DNA from: Microglena sp. YARC
Lineage: Eukaryota; Chlorophyta; Chlorophyceae; Chlamydomonadales; Chlamydomonadaceae
Reading direction: 5' to 3'
DNA: 64,000 nucleotides
Assembly: GCA_022414725.1 (NCBI GenBank)
Contig: CM039462.1
Span: 117,073,966-117,137,965, forward strand
In this document: one piece after another, positions 15,001 through 27,200 of the stretch
Numbering within the stretch: the stretch's first letter is position 1
Layout of the letters: each line of letters starts with the position of its first letter
Notes under the pieces: model-generated
Seen by the model: only the letters and a program-made list of their open reading frames with translations
The model's database searches: none
What the model was told of the DNA's origin: nothing
Program-made: the position numbers and the translations under genes

Positions 15001-18000
15001 AATGCAATTAGGCCATATATTTTGCTCTTAGTAGTGCATTAGAGCCATAATTTGAGTATCTTCTTTAGTGCAATTAGGCCATAGATTTGTGGGGGTCTTT
15101 GTAGTGGCATTCAGGCCAATAGATTTGGGTCTTTCTAAGTGCAATTAGGCATAGATTTGGCTTAGGCAATACCATAAAATTTGGCGTCTTTGTATGGCAA
15201 TTAGGGCCATAATTGGGCTTTTAGTGGCATATAGATAGATTGGTTCTTGAGAAAATGGCAATAGGCCATAGATGTCTTTGTAGCAATACCCATAATTGGC
15301 TTGTAGTGGCATTAGGCCATTAATTTGATTCTTTTATGGGTCTTGTAATTAGCCATAGCAATTAGGGTCTGTATGGCAATAGCCATAGATTGGGTCTTTG
15401 AAGGGCAATTAGGGCCAAAGATTTGGTCTTTTATGGCCAGGGCAATTGGGTCTTTGTTAGTGGCAATTAGGGACCATAATTTGTCTTTGGTTTTTAGCCA
15501 TAGGATTGGTTCTTGTAGTGCAATTAGCCCATAATTGCAGTGCAATTAGTCCATAGATTTGGGTTCTTTTAGTAGCATAGGCCATAGATTTGGGTTCTTG
15601 GGCAATTAGGCTTCCTGGGTTCTTTAGTCATCTAGCCTAATTGGCCTCTTTAGTGCATTAGGCCATAGATTTGCGTTCTTTGTAATAATTAGCCATAGAT
15701 TGGGTTCTTGTAATGGCATAGGCCATAGATTGGGTCTTGTAGTGCTTAGGGCCATAGTTGGTCGTTGTAGTGGCAATTAGGCCATAGATTTGCGTTCTTT
15801 GTATAATTAGCGCCATTAAACTGGTTCCTTTAGTGGCAATTAGGCTTTGTCTTGTAGTGCAATTAGGGCATAAGAATTTTGTGGGTCTTTGTATTGGCAG
15901 ATTTGGCGTCTTTGTAGTGGCATAGATTTGAGCCATAATTTGTAGTGGCAATTAGGCTAAGATTGGGTCTTTGAGAGGCAATGTCCTAATTTGGTCTTTG
16001 TAGGGCAATTAGGGCCATAGATTTGGGGTCTTGTAGTGGCAATTAGGGCCATAGATTTGGAGTTCTTTGGCAATTTAGGGCAATTCAGGGCCAGTAGATT
16101 GGGGTTTTGTATGGCAATTAGGCCATAGGATTTGGTTCTTGTCTTAGTGCAATGGCCATAATTTGGTCTTTGTAGTAAGGCCAATGATGCCATAGATTTG
16201 GTTTTGAGCTGGCAATTAGGGCCATAGATTTGGGTTCTTATATTAGTAGTGCAATTAGGCCATAGATGGGGCTTGGGCAATTAGGCTAGAATTGGGTCTT
16301 TGTATGTGCAATTAGGGCCATAGATTTGGGGTCTTTGTAGGGATATTAGGCCATAGATTTGGTTCTTTGTGGCAGGCCAATTAGGCATAGATTTGGGTCT
16401 TTGTAGTGGCAATTAGGCCATAGATTTGGGTTCTTTTGTAGTGGCAATTAGGGGCCATAGATTTGGGTTTCTTTGTAGTGGCAATTAGGGCCATAGATTT
16501 GGGGGTCTTTGTAGTGGCAATGTATTAGGGCCATAGATGTGTGGGTCTTCTGTGGTAGTTGCAATTAGGGCAATTGGGTTTTGTAGGGCCAATTAGGGCC
16601 ATAGACTGGGCTTCTTGGGGTCTTTTATGCGATGCAATTAGGGCCATAGATTTCAGTGGGCTTCTAGTAGTGGCAATTGGGCCATAGATTGGCGTCTCTT
16701 TGTATGTCAATTTAGCGGCCATAGATTGGGTTCTTGTAGTGGCAATTAGGCCATTAGATTTGGTTCTTTGGCAATAGGCCATAATTTGGTCTTTTAGTGG
16801 CATTAGGGCCATAGATTGGGTCTTTGTAGTGGCATATTAGGGTTTGCTGTATGGCATTTAGCATAGATTTGGGTTCTTTGTAGTGGCAATTAGGGCCATA
16901 GATTTGGGTCTTGTAGTGGCAATTAGGCCATAATTTGGGTCTTTGTATGGCAATTAGGCCATAGATTTGGTCTTTTTTTGTAGTGGCAATTAGGCCATAG
17001 ATTTGGAGTTCTTGTATGGCAATTAAGCCATGTATGCATTAGGGCCATCTTTGGTTCTTGTAGTGCAATTATTGCAATAGGCATTAATTTTGGTATTTGT
17101 ATGCTTTGTAGCGGCAATTAGGCCATTAGATTTGGGTCTTTGTTCAGTGTCAATTAGTGCCAAATAGGATAGGCATAATGGGTCTTATTGTGTATGGCAA
17201 TTAGGCCATAATTTGGGGTCTTTGTAGTGGCAATTAGGCCATAGATTGGGTCTTGTAGGGCAATTTAGGCCATAATTTGGCCAGTGGCAATGTAGGGCCT
17301 ATAGATTTGGGGTCTTTGTTGGCAATTAGGGCCATAATTTGGTTCAGTGGATTTGCCATAGATTTGTTCTTGTAGTGGCAATGGCAAGATGGGGTCTTCT
17401 GGACGGCAATTAGGGCCATAGATTGGGGTCTTTGTAGTGGCAATTAGGCCATAGATTGGGGTCTTTGTATGGCAATTAGGGCCATATTTTGGGTCTTTGT
17501 AGTGCAATTAGGCCATATAATTTGGGCGTTTTTGTAGTGCAATTATGGCCATAGATTTGGGTCTCTTTGTAAGTGGCAATTAGCCATAATTTGGTGTCTT
17601 TGTAGTGCAATAGGCCATAGATTGGGTCTTTAATCTTTGTAGTCAGATTAGGCCATAATTTTGCTTTGTATGGCAATTAGGCCATTAGATTTGCGGTCTT
17701 GTAGTGGCAATTATCCATAGATATTGGTTCTTGTGTGCAATGCAATTAGGCCAATAGATTTGGTTCTTTATAGTGGCAATTAGGCATATATTTGGTCTTC
17801 TGTTAAGTGGCCAATTGGCATAATTTGTCTTTGTAATGGCAATTGGGCCATAGATTTGGGTCTTTGTAGTGGCAATAGGCCAATAAGATTGGGGTCTGTG
17901 TAATGCAATTAGGCCTAAGATTGGTCTTTGTAGTGGCAATTAGGCCATAGATTGGGGTCTTGTAGTGCAATTAGGGCATTAGATTTGAGGGTCTTACTGA

Positions 18001-20272
18001 GTGGCAATTAGGGCCAGAGATTTGGGTCTTCTGTAGTGCAATTAGGGCCATAGATATTGGGAGTCTTTGTAGTGGCAATTAGCGGCATAGATTTGGGTCT
18101 TTATAGTGCAATTAGCCATAGATTTTGGTGCTTATAGTGGCAATTAGGGCCATAGATTATGGGTCTTATGTAGTGCAATTAGGCCATATGATTTGGTCTC
18201 TTTGTAATGCAATTAGGGGCCATAGATTTGGGTTCTTTTAGTGAGCAATTACGCCATAATCTGGATTTCTTGTTAGTGCAATTAGGCATAGATTTGGGTC
18301 TTTTGAGTGGCAATTAGGCCATACGATTGTGGGTCTTATGTAGTGGCAATTAGCGCCATAGATCTTGGGTTCTTTGTATTAGGGGCAATTAGGCCATAGA
18401 TTTGGTCTTTTTATGACCAATTAGGCCCATAGATTTTGGTCTTGTGTAGGGCAATTAAGGGCCATGGAATATTGGGGCTTTGTATCAATATTAGGGCCAT
18501 AGATTTGAGTCTTCTGTAATGGAATTAAGGCATAGATTCGGTCTTTTAGTGGCAATTACGGCCATAGATTTGGACGTCTTGTAGTGGCAATTAGGGCCAT
18601 AGATTTGGTCTTTGTATGGCAATTAGGCATAGATGTGAGGTCTCTTAAGGGCAATTAGGCCATAATTTGGTTCTTCTGTAGTGCAATTAGGGCCATAGCA
18701 TTGGGGTCTTTGAGTGGCGACTTAGGGCCATATTTGGGGTCTTTTCAGTGGCAATTAGGCCATAATGTTGGGGTCTTGTAGTGCAATTAGGGCATAGATT
18801 TGGGGTTCTTTGTAAGGCATAGGGCCATAATTTGGTTCTTATTAGTGCAATTAGGGCCATAAGATTATGGTTCTTTGTAGTGGCGATTAGCCAAGATTTG
18901 GGTCTTGTAATGGCAATTAGGCCATAGATTTGGGGTCTTATGTAGTGCAATTAGGCCCAATAGCATTTGTTCTTTGTATAGGATTAGGCATAGATTTGGT
19001 TCTTTGTAGTGTGCAATTAGGGCCATAGATTTGGATCTTGTCTAGGGCCAATTAGGGACCATAGATTGGGTTCTTGTAGTTGCAATTAGGGCCATAGATT
19101 GGGTTCTTTTTTGTGGCAATATAGGGCCATAGATTTGGGGTCTTTTGTAGTGGCAATTAGGGCCATGGACATTGGAGGTCTTTTATGGCAATTATGGGCA
19201 TAGATTTGGGTTCTTTGTGAATGCAATGGCCATAGCATTTGGTCTTTGATGAATTTAGGCCATAGATTTGGTCTTTTAGTGGCAATTTAGGGCATAGATT
19301 TGGGTCTTTAGGGGCAATTAGGGCCATAGATTTGAGTCTTTGTTAATCGCAATTAGCGGCCATAGATATGGCTTTATTTATAGTGCATTAGGGCCATAGA
19401 TTTGGGGTCTTCTGTATGTGCAATTAGGCCATATTATTGAGGTCTTTTTAGTGGCAATTAGGCCATAGATTGGGGTCTTTTGATGCAATTAGACCATAAT
19501 TTGGTTTGTAGTGGCAATAGGCCAAGATTTGGTTTCTTTGTACATGGCTTAGGGCCATAGATCTTGGTCTTTGTAGGCGATTGGCCATAGATTTGGTCTT
19601 TAGTGCAATGTGGGCCATAGATTTGTCTTTTAGTGGCCAATAGGGCCATAGATTTGGGTTCTTTGAGTGGCAATTAGGGCCATAATTTGGGTTCTTTTTG
19701 TGAAGGCAATGACATATTTGGGTCTTGTAGTGGCCAATTAGGCCATAATTTGTCTTTTGTGCAATTGGCCAATAGATTTGAGTCTTTGTCAGTGGCATAT
19801 TAGGCCATGGAACTTGGGGTCTTTGTAAGTGGCATTAGGCCATTAGGTTTGGGTTCTTTGTAATTGGCAATTAGGGCCTAGATTTGGGGTCTTTGGTATG
19901 AGCATTGGCCATATTGGGTCATCTCTTGTAGTCAGATTAGGCCATAATTTTGGTGCTTGGTATAGTGGACAAGTGGCCATAGAGCTTGAGAATGGTCTTT
20001 TGAGAGTGGGCAGATTGAAGGGCACCTAGATTTGGGTTCTTGGTGTAGTGGCAATTGAGGGCCAGGTAGAGTGTTGGGGTCTTTGATGCAATTAAGGCCA
20101 TAGATTTGGGTCTTGTGTAATGGCAGATTAGGGCGATAGATTGGTTTCCTTGGTCTGGAGGGGACATGTGCCATAGATTTGGGTGTCTGGTGTAAGCAAG
20201 TAGGGCCATAGAGTTTGGGTTTGTGGCGTGGCAATTCAGGGCCAGGTAGATTGTGGTTGCTGGCATGTAGTG
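1..20272. repeat. 35-bp satellite array, about 580 units
   Basis: The whole stretch is head-to-tail copies of one unit of about 35 bp, with landmarks GCAATTAGGG, CCATAGATTT and CTTTGTAGTG. The main variants differ in the G/T run after CATAGATTT (GGGGTC, GGGTTC, GGGTC) or lose one G or C in GGGCC. Units from 1 to about 4400 are almost uniform. From about 6900 onward single-base deletions, partial units and spacer-like bits increase, and near 20 kb units are barely aligned. Short antisense reading frames with repeating peptides are a by-product of the unit; since 35 is not a multiple of 3 the array cycles through all frames. No gene, RNA gene or promoter was seen inside it. A small non-satellite island lies near 12520-12566 and an oligo-A run near 14938-14949. 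Confidence 0.98.
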
Positions 20273-21272
20273 NNNNNNNNNNNNNNNNNNNNNNNNNNNN
20301 NNNNNNNNNNNNNNNNNNNNNNNNNNNNNNNNNNNNNNNNNNNNNNNNNNNNNNNNNNNNNNNNNNNNNNNNNNNNNNNNNNNNNNNNNNNNNNNNNNNN
20401 NNNNNNNNNNNNNNNNNNNNNNNNNNNNNNNNNNNNNNNNNNNNNNNNNNNNNNNNNNNNNNNNNNNNNNNNNNNNNNNNNNNNNNNNNNNNNNNNNNNN
20501 NNNNNNNNNNNNNNNNNNNNNNNNNNNNNNNNNNNNNNNNNNNNNNNNNNNNNNNNNNNNNNNNNNNNNNNNNNNNNNNNNNNNNNNNNNNNNNNNNNNN
20601 NNNNNNNNNNNNNNNNNNNNNNNNNNNNNNNNNNNNNNNNNNNNNNNNNNNNNNNNNNNNNNNNNNNNNNNNNNNNNNNNNNNNNNNNNNNNNNNNNNNN
20701 NNNNNNNNNNNNNNNNNNNNNNNNNNNNNNNNNNNNNNNNNNNNNNNNNNNNNNNNNNNNNNNNNNNNNNNNNNNNNNNNNNNNNNNNNNNNNNNNNNNN
20801 NNNNNNNNNNNNNNNNNNNNNNNNNNNNNNNNNNNNNNNNNNNNNNNNNNNNNNNNNNNNNNNNNNNNNNNNNNNNNNNNNNNNNNNNNNNNNNNNNNNN
20901 NNNNNNNNNNNNNNNNNNNNNNNNNNNNNNNNNNNNNNNNNNNNNNNNNNNNNNNNNNNNNNNNNNNNNNNNNNNNNNNNNNNNNNNNNNNNNNNNNNNN
21001 NNNNNNNNNNNNNNNNNNNNNNNNNNNNNNNNNNNNNNNNNNNNNNNNNNNNNNNNNNNNNNNNNNNNNNNNNNNNNNNNNNNNNNNNNNNNNNNNNNNN
21101 NNNNNNNNNNNNNNNNNNNNNNNNNNNNNNNNNNNNNNNNNNNNNNNNNNNNNNNNNNNNNNNNNNNNNNNNNNNNNNNNNNNNNNNNNNNNNNNNNNNN
21201 NNNNNNNNNNNNNNNNNNNNNNNNNNNNNNNNNNNNNNNNNNNNNNNNNNNNNNNNNNNNNNNNNNNNNNNN
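20273..21272. other. assembly gap, 1000 N
   Basis: Exactly 1000 N separate the 35-bp satellite from the 440-bp satellite. The round number suggests a placeholder of unknown true length, so physical adjacency of the two arrays is not shown. Reading frames spanning it are artefacts. Confidence 0.99.
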
Positions 21273-24200
21273 CGCAAAAGGAAGAGAGATTAAGCGGGTT
21301 CCCCCTTGTAAAAAACAACCCTCCCAAACGGGGCACTGGAAAAGGCAAAAAAAAGCCTCCATAGCCGCGAATGTGCAGTCGCTCAGCCGAATTGGCCGAG
21401 AGCAGCTTCGCAGCAAAGTTAGAAAGGCGGCCGGAGAGCAGACATTGCTAGGCGAAAAAAAGGACCGTCCAGCTCCAATTGTCGCCTTAAAAAGCTTCGT
21501 CTCTAGGTATCTCAAGCAGCTGACTGAAGCAGCAGGGATGAGAGGGAGGAGATGGAGGATTCTTGAGAGGAAGGGGAAGTGGGTGGGGTCGGAGAAGGGA
21601 ATCAGGAGAGAGCCTGCTTCTGAAGTACTAAGGATGGGGGTCGGGGGTCCCAAATTACTTGAGGAGAATAGCCTGCCCCCCTCCAGTAGGCTGACCTCTT
21701 ATGCTGACCTTCTGGAGGGGGCAAAAGGAAGAGAGATTAAGCGGGTTCCCCCTTGTAAAAAACAACCCTCCCAAACGGGGCACTGGAAAAGGCAAAAAAA
21801 AGCCTCCATAGCCCGCGAAATGGGCCCCAGTCCCCCGCTTCCCGGGGCCGAAATTGGGCCCCCGAAGCAAAAGCTTCCGCAGCAAAGGTTTTAGAAAGGC
21901 GGCCCGGAAGAGCAGAACATTGCCCTTAGGGCGAAAAAGGGGAACCCTCCAGCCCTCCAATTGTCCGCCTTTAAAGCTTTGTCTACTAGGTATCTCAGCA
22001 AAGCTGAATGAAGGACCGCAGGAATGGAGAGGGAGGAGAAATGGGGAGGATTCCTGAAAAGAGGAAAGGAGGAAGTGGGGTGGGGGCCTGCGAAGAAGGG
22101 ATCAGGAGAGAGCTGCTTCTGAAGTAACTAAGGATAATGGGGGTCGGGTTGGTCCAAATTAACGTGAAGAGAATAGCCTGCCCCCCTCCAGTAAGGCCTG
22201 ACCTCCATTAAATGCTGACCTCTGGAGGGGGCAGAGTAGCGATTAGACCGCATGAAAGCCCTCTGTAAAAAACACTCAAACGGCCACTGAGCAGCTTTCC
22301 CATAGCCCGCGGAAAATTGCAGTCGCTCCGGGCCGAATTGGGCCCGAAGCAGCTTCGCAGCAAAAAGTTTTAGAGGCCGGCCGGAGAGCAGAACATTCTA
22401 GGGCGAAAAAAGGACCTCCAGCTTCCAATTGTCCCGCCTTATATATCGTGCTAACTAGGTTATCTCAGCAGCTGACAATGAAGGAGGCAAGGGATGAAGA
22501 GGGAGGAAGATGAGGATTTCTGAGAGGAAGGAGGAAGTGGTGGGGCTCGGAAGAAGGGAATCAGGAGAGTAGCTGCCTTTCTGAAGTACTTAAGGATGGG
22601 GTCGGGTGGTCCAAATTAACTTTGAAAGAAGAAAATAGCCCTGCCCCCTCCAGTAGGCTGACCCTCTTAATGCTGAACCTCTGGAGGGGGCCAGAAATAG
22701 CGGATTAAGAACCCGCATGAGCGCTGTAACACTGCAAACGGGGCAACTTGAGCCAGCTCCCATAGCCGCGAAATGTGCAGTCGCTCCGGCCGAATTGGCC
22801 GAAGCAGCTTCGCAGCAAAGTTAGAAGCGGAGAGCAGACATTGCTAGGCGAAAAAAAGGACCTCCAGCTCAAATTGTCGCCTTAAAAAGCTTCGTCTACT
22901 AGGTATCTCACAGCAGCTGACTATGAAGAGCAGGGATGAGAGGGAGGAGATGGAGGATTCCTGAGAGGAAGGAGGAAGTGGGTGGGGCTCGGGAAGAAGG
23001 GAATCAGGAGAGAGCTGCTTCTGAAGTACTAAGGATGGGGGTCGGGTGGTCCCAAAATTAACTTGAAGAGAATAGCCTGCCCCCCTCCAGTAGGCTGACC
23101 TCTTATGCTGAACCTCTGGAGGGGGGCAGAGTAAGCGGATTAGACCGCATGAGCGTCTGTAACACTCAAACATGGGGCACTGAGCTCCCAGCCCGCGAAA
23201 TTGCAGTCGCTCCGGCCGAATTGGCCGAAGCAGCTTGCAGCAAAGTTAGAAGGCGGCCGGAGAGCAGACATTGCTAGGCGGAAAAAAGGACCTCCAGCTC
23301 CAATTGTTCGCCTTAAAGCTTCGTCTACTAGGTATCTCAGCAGCTGACATGAAGGAGCAGGGATGAGAGGGAGGAGATGGAGGATTCTGAGAGGAGGAGG
23401 AAGTGGTGGGGCTCGGAAAGGAAGGGAATCAGGAGAGAGCTGCTTCTGAAGTACTAAGGATGGGGGTCGGGTGGTCCCAAATTAACTTGAAGAGAAATAG
23501 CCTGCCCCCTCCAGTAGGCTGACTCTTATGCTGACCTCTGGAGGGGGCAGAGTAAAGCGGATTAGACCGCATGAGCGTCTGTAACACTTAAATGGGGCAC
23601 TGAGCAGCTCCCATAGCCGGTAAATTGCAGTCGCTCCGGCCGAATTGGCCGAAGCAGCTTCGCAGCAAAGTTAGAAGGCGGCCGGAGAGCAGACATTGCT
23701 AGGGCGAAAAAAGGACGGCTCCAGCCCAATTGTCGCCTTAAAGCTTCGTCTACTAGGTGTCTCAGCAGCTGATATGAAGGAGCAGGATGAGAGGGAGGAG
23801 ATGGAGGATTCTGAGAGGAAGGAGGAAGTGGGTGGGACAACCTCTCGGAAAGAAGGGAATCAGGAGAGAGCTGCTTCTGAAGTTACTAAGGATGGGGGTC
23901 GGGTCCGAAGGTGTCCCAAAATTAACTTGAAGAGAATAGCCCTGCCCCCTCCAGTAGGCTGACCTCTTATGCTGACCTCTGGAGGGGGCAGAGTAAGCGG
24001 ATTAGACCGCATGAGCGTCTGTAAACTCAAACGGGGCACTGAGCCCAGCTGCAGCCGAAATTGCAGTTCAGCTCCCTGCCGAATTGGCCGAAAGCAGCTT
24101 TGCAGCAAAGTCCAAAGGCGGCCCGGAAGAGCAAAGACATTGCTAGGGGCGAAAAAAGGACCTCCAGCTCCAATTGTCGCCTTAAAGCTTCGTCTACTAG

Positions 24201-27200
24201 GTATCGTCAGCGCAGCTGACATGAATGAGCAGGGCAAATGAGAGGGAGGAGATCGGAGGATTCTGAGAGGAAGGAGGAAGTGGGTGGGGCTCGGAAGAAG
24301 GGAATCAGGAGAGAGCTGCTTCTGAAGTACTAAGGATGGGGTCGGGTGGTGCCCAAATTAACTTGAAGAGAATAGCCTGCCCTCCTCACAGTAGGCTTGA
24401 CCTCTTATGCTGACCTCTGGAGGGGGCAGAGTAGCGGATTAGACGCATGAGCCGTCTGTAACACTGCAACGGGGCACTGAGCAGCTCCCATAGCCGCGAA
24501 ATTGCAGTCGCTCCGGCCGAATTGGCCGAAGCAGCTTCGCAGCAAAGTTAGAAGGCGGCCGGAGAGCAGACATGTGCTAGGGCGAAAAAAGGACGCTCCA
24601 GCTCCAATTGTCGCCTTAAAAGCTTCGTCTACTAGGTATCTCACAGCTGACATGACAGGAGCAGGGATGAGAGGGAGGAGATGGAGGTTCTGAGAGGAAG
24701 GAGGAAGTGGGTGGGGCTCGGAAGAAGGGAATCAGGAGAGAGCTGCTTCTGAAGTACTAGGATGGGGGTCGGGTGGTCCCAAATTAACTTGAAGAGAATA
24801 AAAGCCTGCCCCCCTCCAGTAGGCTGACGCTCTTATGCTGACCTCTGGAGGGGGCAGAGGTAGCGGATTAGACGCGCATGAGCGTTCCTGTAACCACTCA
24901 AACGGGGCAGCTGAGCAGCTCCCATAGCCGCGAAAAATTGAGTCGGCGTCAGCCGAATTGGCGCGAAGCCAGCTTCGCAGGCAAGTAGAAAGGGGCCGGG
25001 AGAGCAGACATTGCTAGGGCGAAAAAAGGACTCCAGCTCCATTGCGAAACTTAAAGCTTCGTCTACTAAGGTATCTAGCAATGCTGACATGAAGAAGCAA
25101 GGGATGAGGGGGAGGAGATGGAGGATTCCTGAGAGGTAAGGAGGAAGTGGTGGGGCTCGGAAGAAGGGAATCAGGAGAGAAGCTGCTTCTGAATACTAAG
25201 GATGGGGGGTCGGGTGGTCCCCAAATTAACTTGAAGAGAATAGCCTGCCCCCCTCCAGTAGGCTGACCTCTTTATGCTGACCTCTGGAAGGGGCAGAGTA
25301 GCGGATTAGACCGGCATGAGCGTCTGTAACACTCAAACGGGGGCACTGAAGCAGCTCCCATGAGCCGCGAAATTGCAGTCGCGCTCCGCAGCCGAATTGG
25401 CCGAAGCAGCTTCCGCAGCAAAGTTAGAAGCGCCGGAAGAGCGACATTGCTAGGGGGCGAAAAAAGGACTCCAGCTCCATTGTCGCCTTAAAGCTTCGTC
25501 TACTAGGTATGTCAGCAGCCCTGACATGAAAAGCAGGGACGAGAGGGAGGAAAGATGGAGGATTCTGAGAGGAAGGAGGAAGTGGGTGGGGCTCGGAGAG
25601 AAGGGATCAGGAGAGAGCTGCTTCTGAAGTAAGGATGGGGGTCGGGTGGTCCCAAATTAACTTTGAAGAGAATAGCCTGCCCCCCTCCAGTAGGCTGACC
25701 GTTTATCTGACCTCTGAGGGGCAGAGTAGGATAGAGCAAGAGCCCTGTAACACTCAATGGAGGCCTTGAGCAGCTCCCATAGCCGCAAAAATTGCAGTTG
25801 CTCAAAGCCGAATTGGCCGGCAGGCTTCGCAGAAAGTTAGAAGGCGGCCAGGAGAGCAGACATTGCTAGTTGCGAAAAAAAGGACCTCCAGCTCCAATTG
25901 TCGCCTAAAAGCTTCGGTCTACTAGGTGATACTCCTGACATGAGCAGGGATGAGAGGGAGGAGATGGAGATTCTGAGAGGAAGGAGGAAGTAGGGGGGGG
26001 TCGAAGAAGGGAAATCAGGGAGGCTGCTTCTTGCTGAAGTACTTAAGGATGGGGTCGGGTGGTTCCGAAATTAACTTGAAGGAATAGCCTGGCCCCGCCC
26101 GAAGCAGTAGGCTGACCTCTTATGCTGACCTCTGGTAGGGGGCATGAGTAGGCAGATTAGACCGCCATGAGGTCTGTTAAACACTCAAAACTGAGCAGCT
26201 CCCATAGCCCCGAAATTGGGAGTCGCTCCAGCATTGCCGAAGCAGCTTCGGCACAAGTAGAAAAGCGTGCGAGAGACATAGCTGGGCGAAAAAAAAGGAC
26301 CTCCAGCTCCAATTGTCGTTAAAGCTTTCGGTCTACTAGGTTAAATCTCAGCAGCTGCATGAAGCAGCAGGGATGAGAGGGAGGAGATGGAGGAATTCCT
26401 GAGAAGGAAAAGGAGGAAGGTTGGGTGGGGCTCGGAAGAAGGGAAATCAGGAGAGAGCTGCTTCTGAAGTACTAAGGATGAGGGTCGGGTGGTCGCCAAA
26501 TTAACTTGAAGAGAAAATAGCCGACTGCTCCACCTCCGAGTAGGCTGACCTTTCATGCTGACCTCTGGAGGGGGCCAGAGAAGGCGATTAGACCGCCATT
26601 GAGCGTCTGTAACACTCACATGGAACAACTGAGCAGCTCCATACGCGCGCGAAACTTGCAGTCCGCTCCGGCCCGAATTGGCCGAAGCAGCTTCGCAGCA
26701 AAGTTAGAAGGCCGGCCGGAGAGGGACATTGCTAGGCGCCGCAAAACAAGGGACCTCCAAGCTCCAAATTGTCGCCTTAAAAAGCTTCATCTACTAGTAC
26801 TGCTCAGCAGAGGCGATGACATGAAGAGAAGCAGGACGAGAGGGAGGAGATGGAGATTCTGAGAGGAAGGAGAAGTGGTGAAGGCTCGGAAGAAGGGAAT
26901 CAGGAGAGACTGCTTCTGAAAGTACTAAATGGGGGGTCGGGGTGGTCCCCAAAACTTGGAAAGAGAATAGCCTGCCGCCCTTTTCCAGCAGGCTGGACGC
27001 TCTAGGCTGACTCTGGGGGGCACGAGTAGCGGATTAGAACCGCACGCAGGCAGTCTGTACCACTCAATGGGGCATGAGCAGCTCCCGATAGCCGCGAATG
27101 CAGTCGCTCCGGCCGAATGGCCGAAGCATGCTTCGCTGCGCAAAGTTAGAAAGAGCAGACATTTAGGCGCGAAAAAAGGACCTCCAGCCTCCAATTGTCG

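Noticed and set aside
178..19798. Dozens of antisense reading frames of 60-150 codons in the 35-bp array
   Set aside because: They are repeats of the same few peptide words (HYKDPKSMALIATTK type) generated by the satellite unit in three phases; no start context, no domain, disrupted by each indel.
1..20272. CRISPR array
   Set aside because: The repeats are directly adjacent with no unique spacers, and the context is eukaryotic transposons.
19932..21894. Long frames spanning the N block on both strands
   Set aside because: Most of their length is unknown residues; they only join satellite sequence across the gap.
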